DNA of 64,000 bases from Taudactylus pleione (GCA_031769625.1 JAUIMM010000200.1:55760001-55824000); one strand, 5' to 3'. Shown: positions 10,495 to 23,457, counted from the first letter of the stretch. A program made the numbers and translations. Notes: a model not told the origin generated them from the sequence alone.

Positions 10495-11429
10495 GGGCTC
10501 TATTTACTACAATCCGCATATTGAATGCAGATTGTAGTGTGATATTAATGACTGAATTCGCATTGCGAATTCAGACAATATTACAGGGATTTACTACAAA
10601 TCCCTTGCAGGGACAGAGCTTGCGATAAAGCTCTGTCCCTGCGAATCCCCTTCGGAGCTGTATCACGGTATTTTTGCAAAAATTACCGTAACAAAGTGCC
10701 CGCACATACGCCGACAGGCCGCCGCTGCTACCCCCCGGTGCAAAGCCCGCCCCACTGCACTAAGCCCCACCCCCGCGATTGCGGACACCCCTCCCGCAAC
10801 CCCCCCTCCCTTAATTACACTTACCTGCATGATACGGGCTCCGGTGATGTCTTCCATGCCTCCGGTCAGGTGATCTCCCATACTGCACTGGGACCCGATC
10901 ACCTGATGACCAGGCAGCTGTGCACTATGGGAGACCAGCTGACCAGAGGGGAGTCATCACCGGAGTCCCGATCACCGGTCCCTGGAGTCAGGTAAGTTAT
11001 TTTTTTTTTACTATTTTTTTTTCTTTTTTTTTCTGTAATCAGCTTGCAGTCTGTTTAGACCACACAGCTGATTACTGGGACCGACTCCCGGCTCTGCTCT
11101 CCCCGTCAGAACAGGGCAGGAGTCCAGTAACTGGGGGAGACCCTGGATAATGCCACCTCCAGGTGGCGTTATTGTCACAGGGCTTTCCCCGATTTTTTTT
11201 TTTATTTATTTTTAGTAACTCTAGTTGGATTACATTTCCCATTACAATTATGGGAAATGCGATCTGCTTACAAAAAATAAGTGATACTTAGGGGTTGGAG
11301 TAGAATTTTACGAATTCTACTCCAATTGCCCTGTAATAACTATAGGTGATACTAAAATAATGTGAAAAGGGTGTGAAAACACCCTTTTCCACTTTATTTT
11401 AGTAAAAATAATGTTAATAAATAGAGCCC
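10495..11429. mobile_element. non-autonomous DNA element, GGGCTCTATTTACTA family
   Basis: The left end GGGCTCTATTTACTA is matched in inverse by the right end, which reads AATAAATAGAGCCC. TTA precedes and TAA follows, so the duplication is TA or TWA. The inside has long imperfect palindromes (ATCTCCCATACTGCACTGGG against its complement, about 10876-10950) and no gene. A second copy, split by an insertion, lies at 32186-35347. Confidence 0.75.
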
Positions 11430-11555
11430 TAAGTCTTGAAGGACTGCTTAATTGACTAGTTTTTTTTTTAGGATCTACTGTACCTGTATCCCTTGTACAT
11501 ACTGAGGTGAACTTTTCTAGTTTAGCATAAAGGTTGTCAGTGCTTAGATGTTGTA

Positions 11556-11988
11556 CAGTCTCCCATATCCAAATATTCCGAAATACGGAATATTCAGAAA
11601 TATGGAATATTTGTAGGATGACTGAGATAGTGACACCTTTGCTTTCTGATGGTTCAATGTACACAAACTTTGTTTAAGGCACAAAATTATTAAAATATTT
11701 TATAAAATTACCTTCAGGCTGTGTGTATAAGGTGTATATTAATAAATTGAATTTATCTATGTACACAAACTTTTGTTGATGCACAAAATTATTAAAAAAT
11801 ATTGTATAGCATTACCTTCATGCTATGTGTATAAGGTGTATATAAAACATAAATGCATTCTGTGTTTAGATTTGGGTCCTATTCCCAAAATATTTAATTA
11901 TGGTATGCAAATATTCCAAAATACTTAATATTCCGATATCCAAAATACCCCTGGTCCCAAGCATTTTGGATATGGGAGACTCAACCTG
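11556..11988. mobile_element. Tigger/MER2-like MITE
   Basis: Flanked by TA on both sides. The right end on the complementary strand reads CAGGTTGAGTCTCCCATATC, and the left end is a shortened version (CAGTCTCCCATATCCAAA). The interior carries GGTTCAATGTACACAAACTT and CTTCAGGCTGTGTGTATAAG. From memory these resemble the mammalian MER2/Tigger consensus. It contains an internal repeated ATACACCTTATACAC-type segment. It is non-coding. A relative lies inside 35490-36138. Confidence 0.7.
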
Positions 11989-12192
11989 TACAACAATTTT
12001 ACTGTGCTTCTGATGTTTTGTTTGTGAATAGGAAAGAATATCATCAAGGTATATAATAACATTTTTATTCAGTGTTATGAAAAAAGTCATTAGAAGATAT
12101 TCACAGTGTCACATGTACAGAAAGCCATTCTCCACTTACCTCCAGGATAGATTGTTATCAAATTGCAAGCTACCCTCAAATCTAGTTACAAA

Positions 12193-12762
12193 CGGGCCCA
12201 TTTATCAATAAATATTTGCAGCATATTCCACACCAATTTTCGAGGGGGTAACCCGCAAATATCTATTACCGCTTGCATGTATGACAGAGGGACCGCTGCA
12301 GATATCTCCAATACCTGCTGCGATGCCTCCATTCCTGCTGGCAGCCACAACCGGATGTGATGCTGCCATATTTACCAACTTACGGAATACAGTGCATTCC
12401 AGAGATTGGCCCCCGCAGCTAATCCCATCTGAAGATGGTGGTAACCCGCTGTAGCTATGGGTTACACATCGCACAACTAGCCGGGAAAGGATTCCATAGG
12501 TACTCTCCCCCGGCAATTGCCACAGCGCATGCATGGTCAGTAGACCGCGCATGTGCTGGCATCCCAGCACAGGAGTGAAGAGACCACTGATGTGGTCACT
12601 TCACTCCCAGCACATCGCAGTTACGGGCTCCTTTCAGGGCCCATGTTCCTGCGGGTGCTTTTTGTTACATCTGGGTGGTATGATCATATCGTCCAATGCG
12701 ATTATGGGCACTAATATCACGCCCAGATCACAATGCAAATGTGATCATTAATAAATAGCCCC
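12193..12762. mobile_element. MITE, GGGCCCATTTATCAATAA ends
   Basis: Left end GGGCCCATTTATCAATAAAT and right end ATTAATAAATAGCCCC form an imperfect inverted repeat. The interior is CpG-containing with inverted segments (GGGTAACCCGC, GTAACCCGCTG). The target duplication is not clear. Confidence 0.55.
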
Positions 12763-12774
12763 AAAAACTCTTTA

Positions 12775-13268
12775 GGGGCCTGTTCATCATCAATAAATGG
12801 CCTGGTAACCATGCGGAAACACTAGTTTCTGCATATTTTAGTTGCCGGGCCATTCATCATCAGGGGTCTCAAATGAATCACCTGATATTCAGCAAACTCT
12901 GAAAACTGAAAGTTTTCAGAGATTGCTTGCGAGAACAAGCTCCATCTTCAGATGGCGCTTGTTCTCGGATCCCCGCTTCTTCCTATGGGAAGGAGTTCCA
13001 GGGATGCAAAGAGGGATCCAAGTGCCTTCTCACTACCTCCCCGGTGGCTGTACGCATGCGTGACCTCGGGTCATGCACACGTAGCCGCCCAGAGGGGGAG
13101 GAGGTATGTAACGCAGCTTATTCTGTAGTTACGATACTAACCGAGGGAAGAGCTGCTTTTCGGAGCAAAGTTTCCCCTGCTGCAAGTTAGATACTTAAGT
13201 ATCTCTCACAGTGATGTCAATACTTAATCATAGGTGGCCAATACGGCCTCCGATGATAAATAGGTCCC
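12775..13268. mobile_element. MITE with TTA target duplication
   Basis: Left end GGGGCCTGTTCATCATCAA and right end GATGATAAATAGGTCCC are inverted. TTA lies directly outside each (12772-12774, 13269-13271), typical of PIF/Harbinger. An internal palindrome around 12893-12970 includes CTGAAAGTTTTCAG. No gene seen. Confidence 0.65.
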
Positions 13269-13271
13269 TTA

Positions 13272-14939
13272 ATGTTAATGGTTACTTAAAGTGACAAGCA
13301 AATATAACTGCCAGGTAACTGGCTGCACGAGTTGACCTGAGGGGTGCATAATCTAAATTAAGGGCATAAAAAGATTATACTCCTTCTTGCTTTTCTCTTC
13401 TTGTGTGAATTTTGCATAAGAGTTAGGGTAGTAGCACATCAATATTAATATTTGTACCTGTGATGTCATTAATGAAACGGACAATACAATAGTATAAAGA
13501 ATATAATAAGGCTGGTACATACAATTTTATCCTTTTGCGTTTAACTCTGTAAGTAAAGAGATCACGACATCCTTTCCTGGTCGACTATTACTCAGGGTTG
13601 TAACTAGGTTGTACGAGTGGTGCCGTCCGAACATTGCTGCTTTGATAAACCAAACACTGTCTCCACCCTCCAATCTCTATCCAAGTCAGAGGAGGGAATG
13701 GCTGCAGGGTGGCTGGATGGGCAGACCGTGCCAGGACTGTCTCGGCATCATCATGCTGTGGCGGACTTATGTGTCCAGGAGTGGCAGAGGCGTGCTGCAG
13801 ACAGGAAGAGGCGGGTGGAGGCAGGGTTAAATGGGCATTCCAAGAATTCCTGGACACCACCCATGCATGACATGTGGGGATCCAGAACCTGGACAATCTA
13901 TGTGATTACCCGACTGTCTGGAGCATTCCCGGATGGGTTTCTTGCTTCATGCTACTTTGCACTGGACACACCAAAAACCACTGCACAATGCATCTCCATA
14001 AAGAGAGAAGGAGAAAAGGCTTGAAGTGTGATCTTTTACAAGGCACACCCCATCCGACATAGGTCGTTTGGATGGATTACCCTCCCTACAAACAAACAGA
14101 CGCACACACACGCACACACAGGGCAAAAAGTTGCTAGCCAGTCATGGATTATTACCTATACAAGTCATCTTTCTACCTAGAAGTAAAGGTAAATATATCT
14201 CTAGACAGAAATATTCAAAGTAGTTTCCTCTGTAGATCAAGGTTTTTACAGGAAGTAATGTAAAAAATAAATAAATGGCATTTAAAAGACACATGAGAAT
14301 TTACAGCTGTATTTATTCAGTTTACTGTACTTCATTAGTATTGATTGATAGCTGCATATGTATAAATTTGTAATTGTATGTATTTGCAGTATGGTTCCTA
14401 TAGTGCCCTAAGCGAACAAAATAAATATGATGAATAGCTTCATTTTATTTATGTGTTCACAGGCATTAGCCCACATTGACCTTACTTACCCACCCACAGA
14501 GAATATAGAAATCTCAGCATTGGTATAAGTCTGGCTAATGAAATTCCCCAGAAGTGCAGTCGGTACTTTAATTCTACATTCTGAGAAGGTTTAGGAATGT
14601 TTGCATCACCCTAGTCTCAGAAAGGAATTTACAAAGTGTATTAATTGTTTGTTTTTATTATTAGACATACTGACAATGGATTCTCAACTGACTTACTAAC
14701 TGTATTGTGCTGCTAATTAAATATTTCTAATGATAGATTTTTAACTTTATGCGTGAGATGGTGAATATTATTTAAAAAATAAGATGAAAAAATTAAATAA
14801 TCAGTAATTTTAGGTCTAATATATAAGCATGAAAAACATGAAGGTATACATTACATAATCATGGTAGAGTAGCTTTTTATAAGACTGAGCTAATGACAGT
14901 TACTGCAGCAAGGTTAGATTAGCTTTAGATGGCATTTTC
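13272..14939. other. intergenic, no supported gene
   Basis: Overlapping open frames near 13588-14024 on both strands have no homology I recognise and lack coding signs. A short CA run lies at about 14098-14120. Otherwise AT-rich single-copy-looking DNA. Confidence 0.5.
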
Positions 14940-15499
14940 ATTCCAATTAGGGGTGAGCGGGTTCGGATTTCTGAAATCCGAACCCCCCCGAGCCCCCCCG
15001 ATCCGAGGCAGATCCGAGTCAGGCTCGACTTTTCCCGCCTGACTCGGATCTGAAATCGAGGCAAAACGTCATCATCCTGCCTTCCGAGTCTCGCGGGTTT
15101 TGGATCCTATATAAGGTACCCGCGTCGGCGCCATTTTCTCACTCGGCTGTGGACAGTGAAGAGGGAGGGTGGGAGTTAGGGCTGGCTGGGCTGTGTAGTG
15201 TAGTGTAGTGTAGTGCAGAGCAGTGTTGTGCTGCGCTGTGCTGCTGTTGTCCACTACTTCAAAGTCCATAGGGGCTGGCTGTGTTGTGCTGTGCTGCTGT
15301 TGTTAATAGGGGCTGTGTCCACTACTTCAAAGTCCATAGGGGCTGGCTGGACTGTGTTGTGCAGTCAGTTCTCCATAGGGGCTGTGTCCACTCCAAAGTC
15401 CTGTGCAGTGTCCCAGTCCTAAAGGGGTGCTGTAGTGTTGTCCAGGGGGTGCTCTGTCCACCAGGGGTGCTCCCCCCAAGTGCTAAAAAAATAAAAAAT

Positions 15500-17100
15500 T
15501 TTGTGTGTTTGTGAATTGTGTGCGCAGTAGCCGCACGTGCATCAACAAAGTAGTGCCAAGCGTGCGCCTGCGTCATAAGTAAAGGGCCAGCTGGCTTGAC
15601 CGTTAAAAGGTGCTGTAACCCCCAAAGTACACTCCAAACCAAAAAAATATATATTTTCTGTGTTGGTGAATTGTGTGCGCAGTAGCCGCACGTGCATCAA
15701 CAAAGTAGTGCCAAGCGTGCGCCTGTGTCATAAGTAAAGGGCCGGCTGGCTTGACCGTTAAAGGGTGCTGTAACCCCCAAAGTACACTCCAAACTAAATA
15801 ACAAAATATTTTCTGTGTTTGTGAATTGTGTGCGCAGTAGCAGCACGTGCATCAACAAAGTAGTGCCAAGCGTGCGCCTGTGTCATAAGTAAAGGGCCAG
15901 CTGGCTTGACCGTTAAAGGGTGCGGTAACCCCCAAAGTACACTCCAAACCAAATAACAAAATATTTTTTCTGTGTTTGTGAATTGTGTGCGCAGTAGCCG
16001 CACGTGCATCAACAAAGTAGTGCCAAGCGTGCGCCTGTGTCATAAGTAAAGGGCCGGCTGGCTTGACCGTTAAAGGGTGCTGTAACCCCCAAAGTACACT
16101 CCAAACCAAAAAAATTATTTTCTGTGTTTGTGAATTGTGTGCGCAGTAGCCGCACGTGCATCAACAAAGTAGTGCCAAGCGTGCGCCTGTGTCATAAGTA
16201 AAGGGCCGGCTGGCTTGACCGTTAAAGGGTGCTGTAACCCCCAAAGTACACTCCAGTCCAAACCAAAAAAAAAATTATTTTCTGTGTTTGTGAATTGTGT
16301 GCGCAGTAGCCGCACGTGCATCAACAAAGTAGTGCCAAGCGTGCGCCTGTGTCATAAGTAAAGGGCCAGCTGGCTTGACCGTTAAAGGGTGCTGTAACCC
16401 CCAAAGTACACTCCAAACCAAATAACAAAATATTTTTTCTGTGTTTGTGAATTGTGTGCGCAGTAGCCGCACGTGCATCAACAAAGTAGTGCCAAGCGTG
16501 CGCCTGTGTCATAAGTAAAGGGCCGGCTGGCTTGACCGTTAATGGGTGCTGTAACCCCCTAAAGTACACTCCAAACCAAAAAAAATATTTTCTGTGTTTG
16601 TGAATTGTGTGCGCAGTAGCCGCACGTGCATCAACAAAGTAGTGCCAAGCGTGCGCCTGTGTCATAAGTAAAGGGCCGGCTGGCTTGACCGTTAAAGGGT
16701 GCTGTAACCCCCAAAGTACACTCCAGTCCAAACCCAAAAAAAAATTATTTTCTGTGTTTGTGAATTGTGTGCGCAGTAGCCGCACGTGCATCAACAAAGT
16801 AGTGCCAAGCGTGCGCCTGTGTCATAAGTAAAGGGCCGGCTGGCTTGACCATTAAAGGGTGCTGTAACCCCCAAAGTACACTCCAGTCCAAACCAAAAAA
16901 AAAATTATTTTCTGTGTTTGTGAATTGTGTGCGCAGTAGCCGCACGTGCATCAACAAAGGAGCAGCGCCAAGCGTGCGCCTGTGTCCCATAAGTAAAGAG
17001 CCAGCTGGCTCATTTCTTAAAGGCTGGTGTAACCCACAAAGTGCACTACTCTCCAGCAAAAATAAAAAAATATTTTCTGTGTTTAGCCGCACGTATATAT
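15500..17100. repeat. tandem array of ~155-bp units in the hAT element
   Basis: Ten units of 152-160 bp plus a degenerate eleventh. The GCCGCACGTGCATCAACAAA word begins near 15530, 15685, 15840, 15997, 16149, 16309, 16466, 16619, 16779, 16939 and 17085. Each has the palindromic E-box CACGTG (CAGCACGTGC in unit 3), AAGCGTGCGCCTG, GGCTTGACCGTTAAAGGGTG and an A-rich joint. The last two units are the most divergent. It lies directly upstream of the transposase start and may act as enhancer, promoter or 5' UTR. Confidence 0.95.
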
Positions 17101-17118
17101 CAAATCGATATAACATAA

Positions 17119-20100
17119 ATGGAGGACCAAACTTTCTCCGATAAAAATAAAATAGAGAAAGATCAAGAACCACTTCCTCCTAGTGCTGAAGCTGCTGCCA
17201 CTAGTCATGACATAGATGATAACATGCCATCAACGTCGTCTGCCAAGGCCGATGCCCAATGTCATAATAGAGGGCACATACAATCCCAAATGACAAAGTT
17301 CAGGAAAATGACCTTGAAAAAAACATTTAAATCAGCTGAAGAGAAACGTAAACTTGCCAATATGCCATTTACGACACGGAGTGGCAAGGAACGGCTAAGG
17401 TCGATCCCTAGTATGTTCATGACTAGTGGTTCAGCTTCACATGACGATGGAAGCCCTCCTCCCACTAAAAAAATCAAAAGAGTTAAGCTGGCAAAAGCAC
17501 AGCGAAGAACTGTGCTTTCTAAGAAGATATCACAAATCCCCAAGGAGATCCAAGTGTGGTGGTGGTTGCGATGCCTGACCTTCCCAGCACTGGACGGGAA
17601 GAGGTGACTCTTTCCACCATTTGCACGCCCCCTGCAAGTGCTGAAAGGAGCACCCACAGTCCACTTGCTGATATGCAAATTGAAGATGTCACTGTTGAAG
17701 TACAACAGGATGAGGATACTGGTGTAGCTGGCACTGAGGAGGAAGTTGGCGAGGAGGATTCTGATGGTGATGTGGTTTGTTTAAATCAGGCTCCGGGGGA
17801 GACAGTTGTTGTCCGTGGGATGAAAAAGCCCATCACGGTCATGCCTGGGCAGAAGACCAAACATTCCACCTCTTTGGTCTGGCAATATTTCTATCCAAAT
17901 CCGGACAACAACTGTCTTGTCATATGTACCTTATGTAAAGGTGGAATAAGTAGGGGTAGGGACGTTAACCACCTTGGAACATCCTCCCTTATACGGCACC
18001 TGCAGCGCGTTCATAATAAGTTACTGTCAAGTTCAGAAACTTTGGCTAAGACCATAAGCAGTCCAGGGACACCTAAATCCCGTTGTCCTGTTGTATCCAA
18101 GCGCCTGCAAACCACACCGTCAACTCCCTCCTCGTCAATTTCCTCCTTAGTCAGGATCAGAAGTAGTCCTGCAGGCCATGTCACTGGCATGACTGACTCT
18201 CCTATCGGGGATTCCTCCGGAGGATCCTGCATTGCTACGCCTCCTGCTGCCGCTGCTGCTGTTGCTGCTGCTGGGAGTCATTCATCATCACAGAGAGGAA
18301 GTAGGAACACCACTACTTTTACTAAACAATTGACCCTCCAACAGTCCTTAGCGAGGAGGATGAAGTACGACAGCAGTCATCCTGAAGCAAAACGTATAAC
18401 TGAGGCCTTGACTGCTATGTTGGTGTTAGACGTGCGTCCGGTATCCGCCATTAGTACAGTGGGATTTAGACAATTGATGGAGGTAGTGTGTCCCCGGTTC
18501 CAAATCCCGTCTAGATTCCACTTCACTAGGCAGGCGATACCGAGACTGTACAGAAACGTCAGAAAAAGTGTCCTCAGTGTCCTGAAAAATGCCGTTGTAC
18601 CCAATGTCCACTTAACCACAGACATGTGGACAAGTGGAACAGGGCAGACTATGGACTATATGACTGTGACAGCCCACTGGGTAGATGTATCACCTTACGC
18701 AGCAACAGCAGCAACGTCACCAGTCGCAGCATCTCAGAAACGCCAGCTTGTTCCAAGGCAGGCTACACTGTGTATCACCGGTTTCAGTAGGAGGCACACC
18801 GCCGACAACCTCTTAGAGAAACTGAGGGAAATCATCGCCCAGTGGCTTACCCCACTTAGACTCTCCTGGGGATTTGTGATATCTGACAACGCCACCAATA
18901 TTGTGCGGGCATTACATCTGGGCAAATTCCCATGTTTTGCTCACACAATAAACTTGGTGGTGCAGAATTTTCTGAAAAGCGACAGGGGCGTGCAGGAGAC
19001 GCTTTGGGTGGCCCGAAAAATTTCTGGCCACTTTCGCCATTCAGCGACTGCGTGCCGAAGACTGGAGCGCCAGCAAACACTCTTGAACCTGCCCCGCCAT
19101 CACCTGAAGCAAGAGGTTGTGACGCGGTGGAACTCAACCCTCTATATGCTTCAGAGGATGGAGGAGCAGCAAAAGGCCATTCAAGCCTATACATCCACCT
19201 ATGACATAGGCAAAGGAGGGGGTATGCACCTGACTCAAGCGCAGTGGAGAATGATTTCCGTGTTGTGCAAGGTTCTCCAGCCCTTCGAACTTGCCACACG
19301 TGAAGTCAGTTCAGACACTGCCAGCTTGAGTCAGGTCATTCCCCTCATCAGGCTTTTGCAGAAGCAGCTGGAGAAAGTGAAGGAGGAGCTAAGACGGAGC
19401 GATTCCGCTCGGCATGTGGGACTTGTGGATGAAGCCCTTCATTCGCTTTGCCAGGATTCCAGGGTGGTCAATCTGTTGAAATCAGACCACTACATTTTGG
19501 CCACCGTGCTCGATCCTAGGTTTAAAGCCTATGTGGTGTCTCTCTTTCCGGCCGACACAAGCCTGCAGAGGTGCAAAGACCTGCTGGTGAACACACTGTC
19601 AGCTGAAGCGGAACGTGACACGTCAACAGCTCCTTCTTCATTTTCTCCCGCAACTGGGGCTGCCAGGAAAAAACTTAGGTATCCTAAGAAACCCGCTGGC
19701 GGTGATGCAGGGCAGGCAGGACCAAGTTTGGACATCTGGTCTGGACTGAAGGACCTGGCAACAATTTCTGACATGTCTACTGTCACTGCATATGATACTG
19801 TCACCAATGACAGAATGGTGGAGGATTACATCGGTGACAGCATCCAAGTAGGCATGTCAGACAGTCCATACCTGTACTGGCAGGAAAAAGAGGCAATTTG
19901 GAGGCCCCTGTACAAACTGGCTCTATTTTACCTTTTTACCTAAGTTGCCCCCCCTCCAGTGTGTACTCCGAAAGAGTGTTTAGTGCAGCCGGGAACCTTG
20001 TCAGCGAAAGGCGTAGGAGGTTGCTTCCACAGAATGTGGAGAAGATGATGTTCATCAAAATGAATTATCAGCTCTTCCAGGGAGACCAGCCTCCAGAATG

Positions 20101-20230
20101 TACAGAGGGACCTGTGGTGGTGGATTCAAGTGGGGACGAGTTAATACTTTGTGAGGATGAGGATGTACACACTGAAGAGGGTGAGGAATCGGTGGATGAG
20201 GAGGATGAGGATGACATCTTGCCTCCGTAG
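17119..20230 (+). pseudogene. hAT transposase with BED zinc finger (two frameshifts)
   Basis: Three frames make one protein: 17119 to about 17555, about 17556 to 19940, and about 19940 to 20230 (stop). The first joint lies in GTGTGGTGGTGGTTGCG and the second just before TAAGTTGCCCCCCC. Each is consistent with loss of one base. The N-terminal part is charged and Lys-rich. The middle part has a BED zinc finger (Cys-X2-Cys CTLC, then HLQRVH, about residues 103-155), a DUF4413-like region, hAT catalytic Asp candidates in LTTDMWTS and ISDNATN, the CFAHTINLVVQ motif and RWNST. The C-terminal part is the hAT dimerisation domain (PPSSVYSERVFSAAGN) followed by a very acidic tail. Total about 980 residues. 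It resembles ZBED-related hAT transposases. It is probably dead. Confidence 0.92.
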
Positions 20231-20875
20231 AGCCAGTTTGTGCAGGGACACATTAATTGCCAGCTTGTTTTGTGGGGGCCCAAACGAACCAATCATTTCA
20301 GCCACAGTTGTGTGGCAGACCCTGGCGCTGAAATGATTGGTTTGTTAAAGTGTGCATGTCCTGTTTATACAACATAAGGGTGGGTGGGAGGGCCCAAGGA
20401 CAATTCCATCTTGCACCTCTTTTTTTTCTTTGCATTATGTACAGTTTGGGGCCTAGTTTTTCAAACTGCCATCCTGTCTGCCACTGTAGTATCACGCCTA
20501 GATGGGTCACGTGTTTGTGCCGCCCACTCGTGTCGCTTAGCATAGTCATCCAGCTACCTCGGTGCAACCTTTTGGACATAAAAACACTATTGTGAGGTGT
20601 GAGGTGTTCAGAATAGACTGGAAATGAGTGGAAATTAAGGTTATTGAGGTTAATAATTGCATAGGAGCAGAAAAACCCACAAATTCTGTGATGTAAGCTG
20701 TTTTTATGCTTTTTTTTTCAAAAAAATACAGATCCAAAACACAAAACCCAGAACCCAAAACACGGAAGGGTGGTTTTGGCAAAACCAATCCAGATCCAAA
20801 ACACGAAGAAAGATCCAGATCCAAAACCAAAACACAAAACACGAAAAGTGGCAGGTGCACACCCCTAATTCCAAT

Positions 20876-21369
20876 GCATACTGTGCTACTACACTACACC
20901 TTCTACAAAATAGTTGTGTTTTTTCATCATCAGTAAGCTTTTCAATCTTAAAATACAATAGCAGTTATATTTCTTCATTCATGGCTGTTATTAAATAAGG
21001 ACATTTTTAATTTATTGTTCCTGGATTTTATTTTTTTAAAGTGAGTGAATCACTTTTTAAGTGCTTTTCCCTGGATTTAGGAATTAGTATGTCTTTTTAT
21101 GACTATTTTTCTTTAGAATTACAGATAACTGTTCCTCACCAATCACTATGGCAACTTGTTCAGAAATGCTGTGCTATATAACTAAGCTTTTAAAGGTTAC
21201 ATGTGCCACTTAACTGATGTCTCCTGAAATATTCTTTGTACAATAATAAAAAATAATAATCTTTGACACACAAATGTATGAATCGGGAATATTAACATTA
21301 AATTTAAAATTGCAAAAGACTTCCAATGGGCCACGTTTTAACTACCTCTCCATGTTGAGAAGGAATTGG
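20876..21369. other. AT-rich spacer, nothing recognised
   Basis: No gene or repeat end seen. AATAAT runs near 21244-21260. Confidence 0.5.
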
Positions 21370-21900
21370 TATGAAATACCGCCGGTTCGATTCCCGTCAG
21401 CGGCAGCCCGACAGGAGCAGAGTGCGATGCAGCGGAAGCCCGACAGCGCTGGAAATCCTGATCGTGGATAGGTAAGTATCCACTAACCTAACCCCCCTAA
21501 CCCTAACCCTCCTTAGGGGTGCCTAACCCTAACTTCCCCCCCAAGTGCCTAACCCTAATCCCCCCTCTAAGTGCCTAACCCTAACCACCCCCTTCCCCAC
21601 TGCCTAAACCTAAGTCCCCCGGGGGGGTGCCTAACCCTAAGTCCCCCCCGGGGGTGCCTAACCCTAACCCTCCCTCCCCCTAGCCTAACCCTCCCGGGGG
21701 GCTACCTACCCCTAAGTCCCCCCCGGGAGCCCTAAACCTAACCCTCCCCCCCCCTGCGGCTGTACGCTCGCGGCGCCCGGCATCACTACGATCGTGATGC
21801 CGTGCGCCGGTCTCCCGGCGTCGGGGAAATGCGGGTGTCTACATCTAGATGCCCGGCATTTCACCCTTGCCGGGATAAGCCATGCTTACCAATACGGGGG
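21370..21900 (+). repeat. GC-rich interspersed repeat with telomere-like core
   Basis: Shares GGTTCGATTCCCG, AGCGGAAGCCCGACAG, GGTAAGTAT, and TCTCCCGGCGTCGGGGAAAT with the inverted copy at 40520-40990. Between them lies a degenerate CCTAACCCTAA/CCCCCCGGGG tract (21480-21740). The two copies define a repeat family, so this is not a telomere relic. No open frame. Confidence 0.75.
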
Positions 21901-22321
21901 CAGAGGCCAAGCTCCTATGTCATTAGGCGGCTTTGCGTCATTTAGCACTGCCCCCTCCATATGGAGCTGTGATTCCCAGCAATTATATCCACCTGATCTG
22001 TTTTGCACAGCATAAGAAACAAATGACACCTAAATAGTCATCAGTCCTTGTTTCTCCCTTTACTGGCTTACAATGAGTTTCACATGGTATGGTGGCATGG
22101 ACTTTTACTATGTGGGCTAGGAATGCTATTACATCTTTGTGCTCCAAGTTCCAATTTCTCACAGCTAATAATTTATCATTCTTACATACACAACAGTGTG
22201 TTTCCAGGTTTCTTTCCTGTTTGACACATCATGATGTGTATAACCCGATTGTGCATTACAACTACCACAAGTTTTGCCCAAAGTGATATCTTATTTTTAT
22301 AGTTTATTAAGAACATCTTTC
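21901..22321. other. spacer, nothing recognised
   Basis: No supported feature. Confidence 0.45.
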
Positions 22322-23315
22322 TTTGACAGAAGGAGGAGATCTGGCATTACCGTACCTCATGTATTCTGCAATTCCCACATGTAACTGCACAGCATCTCAT
22401 AGCCACCTTACTTTACACTAATAAAGCATTGCTGCTACCATGTATTAGGGAAATGCATTTCAGATTATATTATTGAGGTTGCCTCCAGAAGCTATCAGAA
22501 TGTTCTTGTTGTGTGGCTTCTCTTTATCATTGTCTCTAGGACTGCCCACCAATTAAGAAATTTAAAATTTTGCCACTATGCATCTTTTGAATCATTTTTC
22601 CCTCTCACAGTATTCTATCCTGGGAGTCCCAACTTCTGAAGCTAAATTCACCAAAGGAAGTAAAAAATATAAATTGATTATCTCTGCAAGTTAAAAAAAT
22701 ATATATTTTACAGCAGCTCTCTCACAATAACGTTATTTAAAGTCAAATTGTTTTATCTCTTCCAAATGGATTGGCTTGAGGCCTCTCTTCATAAGGAAGA
22801 TAAAGCCTCATCTTTCTTTGATCTCTGGGAGAGCTTCATTGACACTCTCCCACTTTCTATTAAACTACAAATTAAAAATAGTTTTCAACATATGGGCTGG
22901 TATGAAATCAGACTGCTTACAAACGACTTGAAATTCAATTGGAGTACTGTAGTTATTTTTACAGAACATATCATGTTGTTACTACCCTTTAGAGGCTTTT
23001 CTTGTGACCTTGTATAGTACCCTTGGGGACCTTCCCTCGTAATCCCCCTCCCCGATGTCTACTTTTCTCCCTCTTTCTCTCATGTTTACAGTTTTTGTTT
23101 CCTTATTTTTCCATTGCTGTCAAATGGATAATTTTAATATACAACACTGAATTATACATCATGTCTTATGGTAGCTCTATTATACTTCCATACTCTATAC
23201 TACTTTAGCTAATCGCCGTTATATCCTTGAAAGCTGTAATGATCTTTCTTAAGACTTGTTTGTTGTGTACAAAATGTTTAATGAAAACATGTTTTAATAA
23301 AAAAAATGTAGTAAT
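22322..23315 (+). mobile_element. L1-like LINE 3' fragment
   Basis: The translation at 22330 begins EGGDLALPYLMYSAIPT, matching the conserved GGLxLPxLxxY block near the C-terminus of L1/Tx1 ORF2. Further on, 22748-23017 encodes LHKEDKASSFFDLWESFI and NSFQHMGWYEIR, as in the ORF2 C-terminus. The frame is broken by stops between the two blocks. A 3' UTR follows to an A-rich end (AATAAAAAAAATG, about 23297-23310). It is a 5'-truncated, decayed retrotransposon copy. Confidence 0.7.
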
Positions 23316-23457
23316 TAAAAATAATGTAGAAGCGTGGCAGTAATTCTATAAAACATACAGTACATTTTCATATTATCATAAATAAGATAAAAATTTTAAC
23401 CAGCAGTTTTGGATTAGTATGAAGCTAACAATATTAATTCTAAAAATACATGGAATG

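Larger units (their letters stand above)
14948..20867 (+). mobile_element. hAT transposon (5.9 kb, autonomous type, decayed)
   Basis: Perfect 8-bp target duplication ATTCCAAT (14940-14947 and 20868-20875). The termini are TAGGGGTGAGC on the left and, complemented, TAGGGGTGTGC on the right. The left subterminal region has CGGATTTCTGAAATCCG palindromes. The right one has several GATCCAAAAC/CACG words. Inside are a 155-bp tandem array (15500-17100) and a BED-type transposase gene (17119-20230) with two frameshifts. Confidence 0.95.

Noticed and set aside
13588..14062. Overlapping open frames on both strands as a gene
   Set aside because: No domains, no splice support, and similar open length on both strands as expected for chance in GC-richer DNA.
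15794..17173. Minus-strand frames through the hAT tandem array
   Set aside because: By-products of about 155-bp repeats. They lie opposite the transposase direction and carry no domain.
21480..21740. Interstitial telomere from chromosome fusion
   Set aside because: The CCTAAC tract is irregular and sits inside a repeat family with conserved flanks, present again inverted at 40685-40915.
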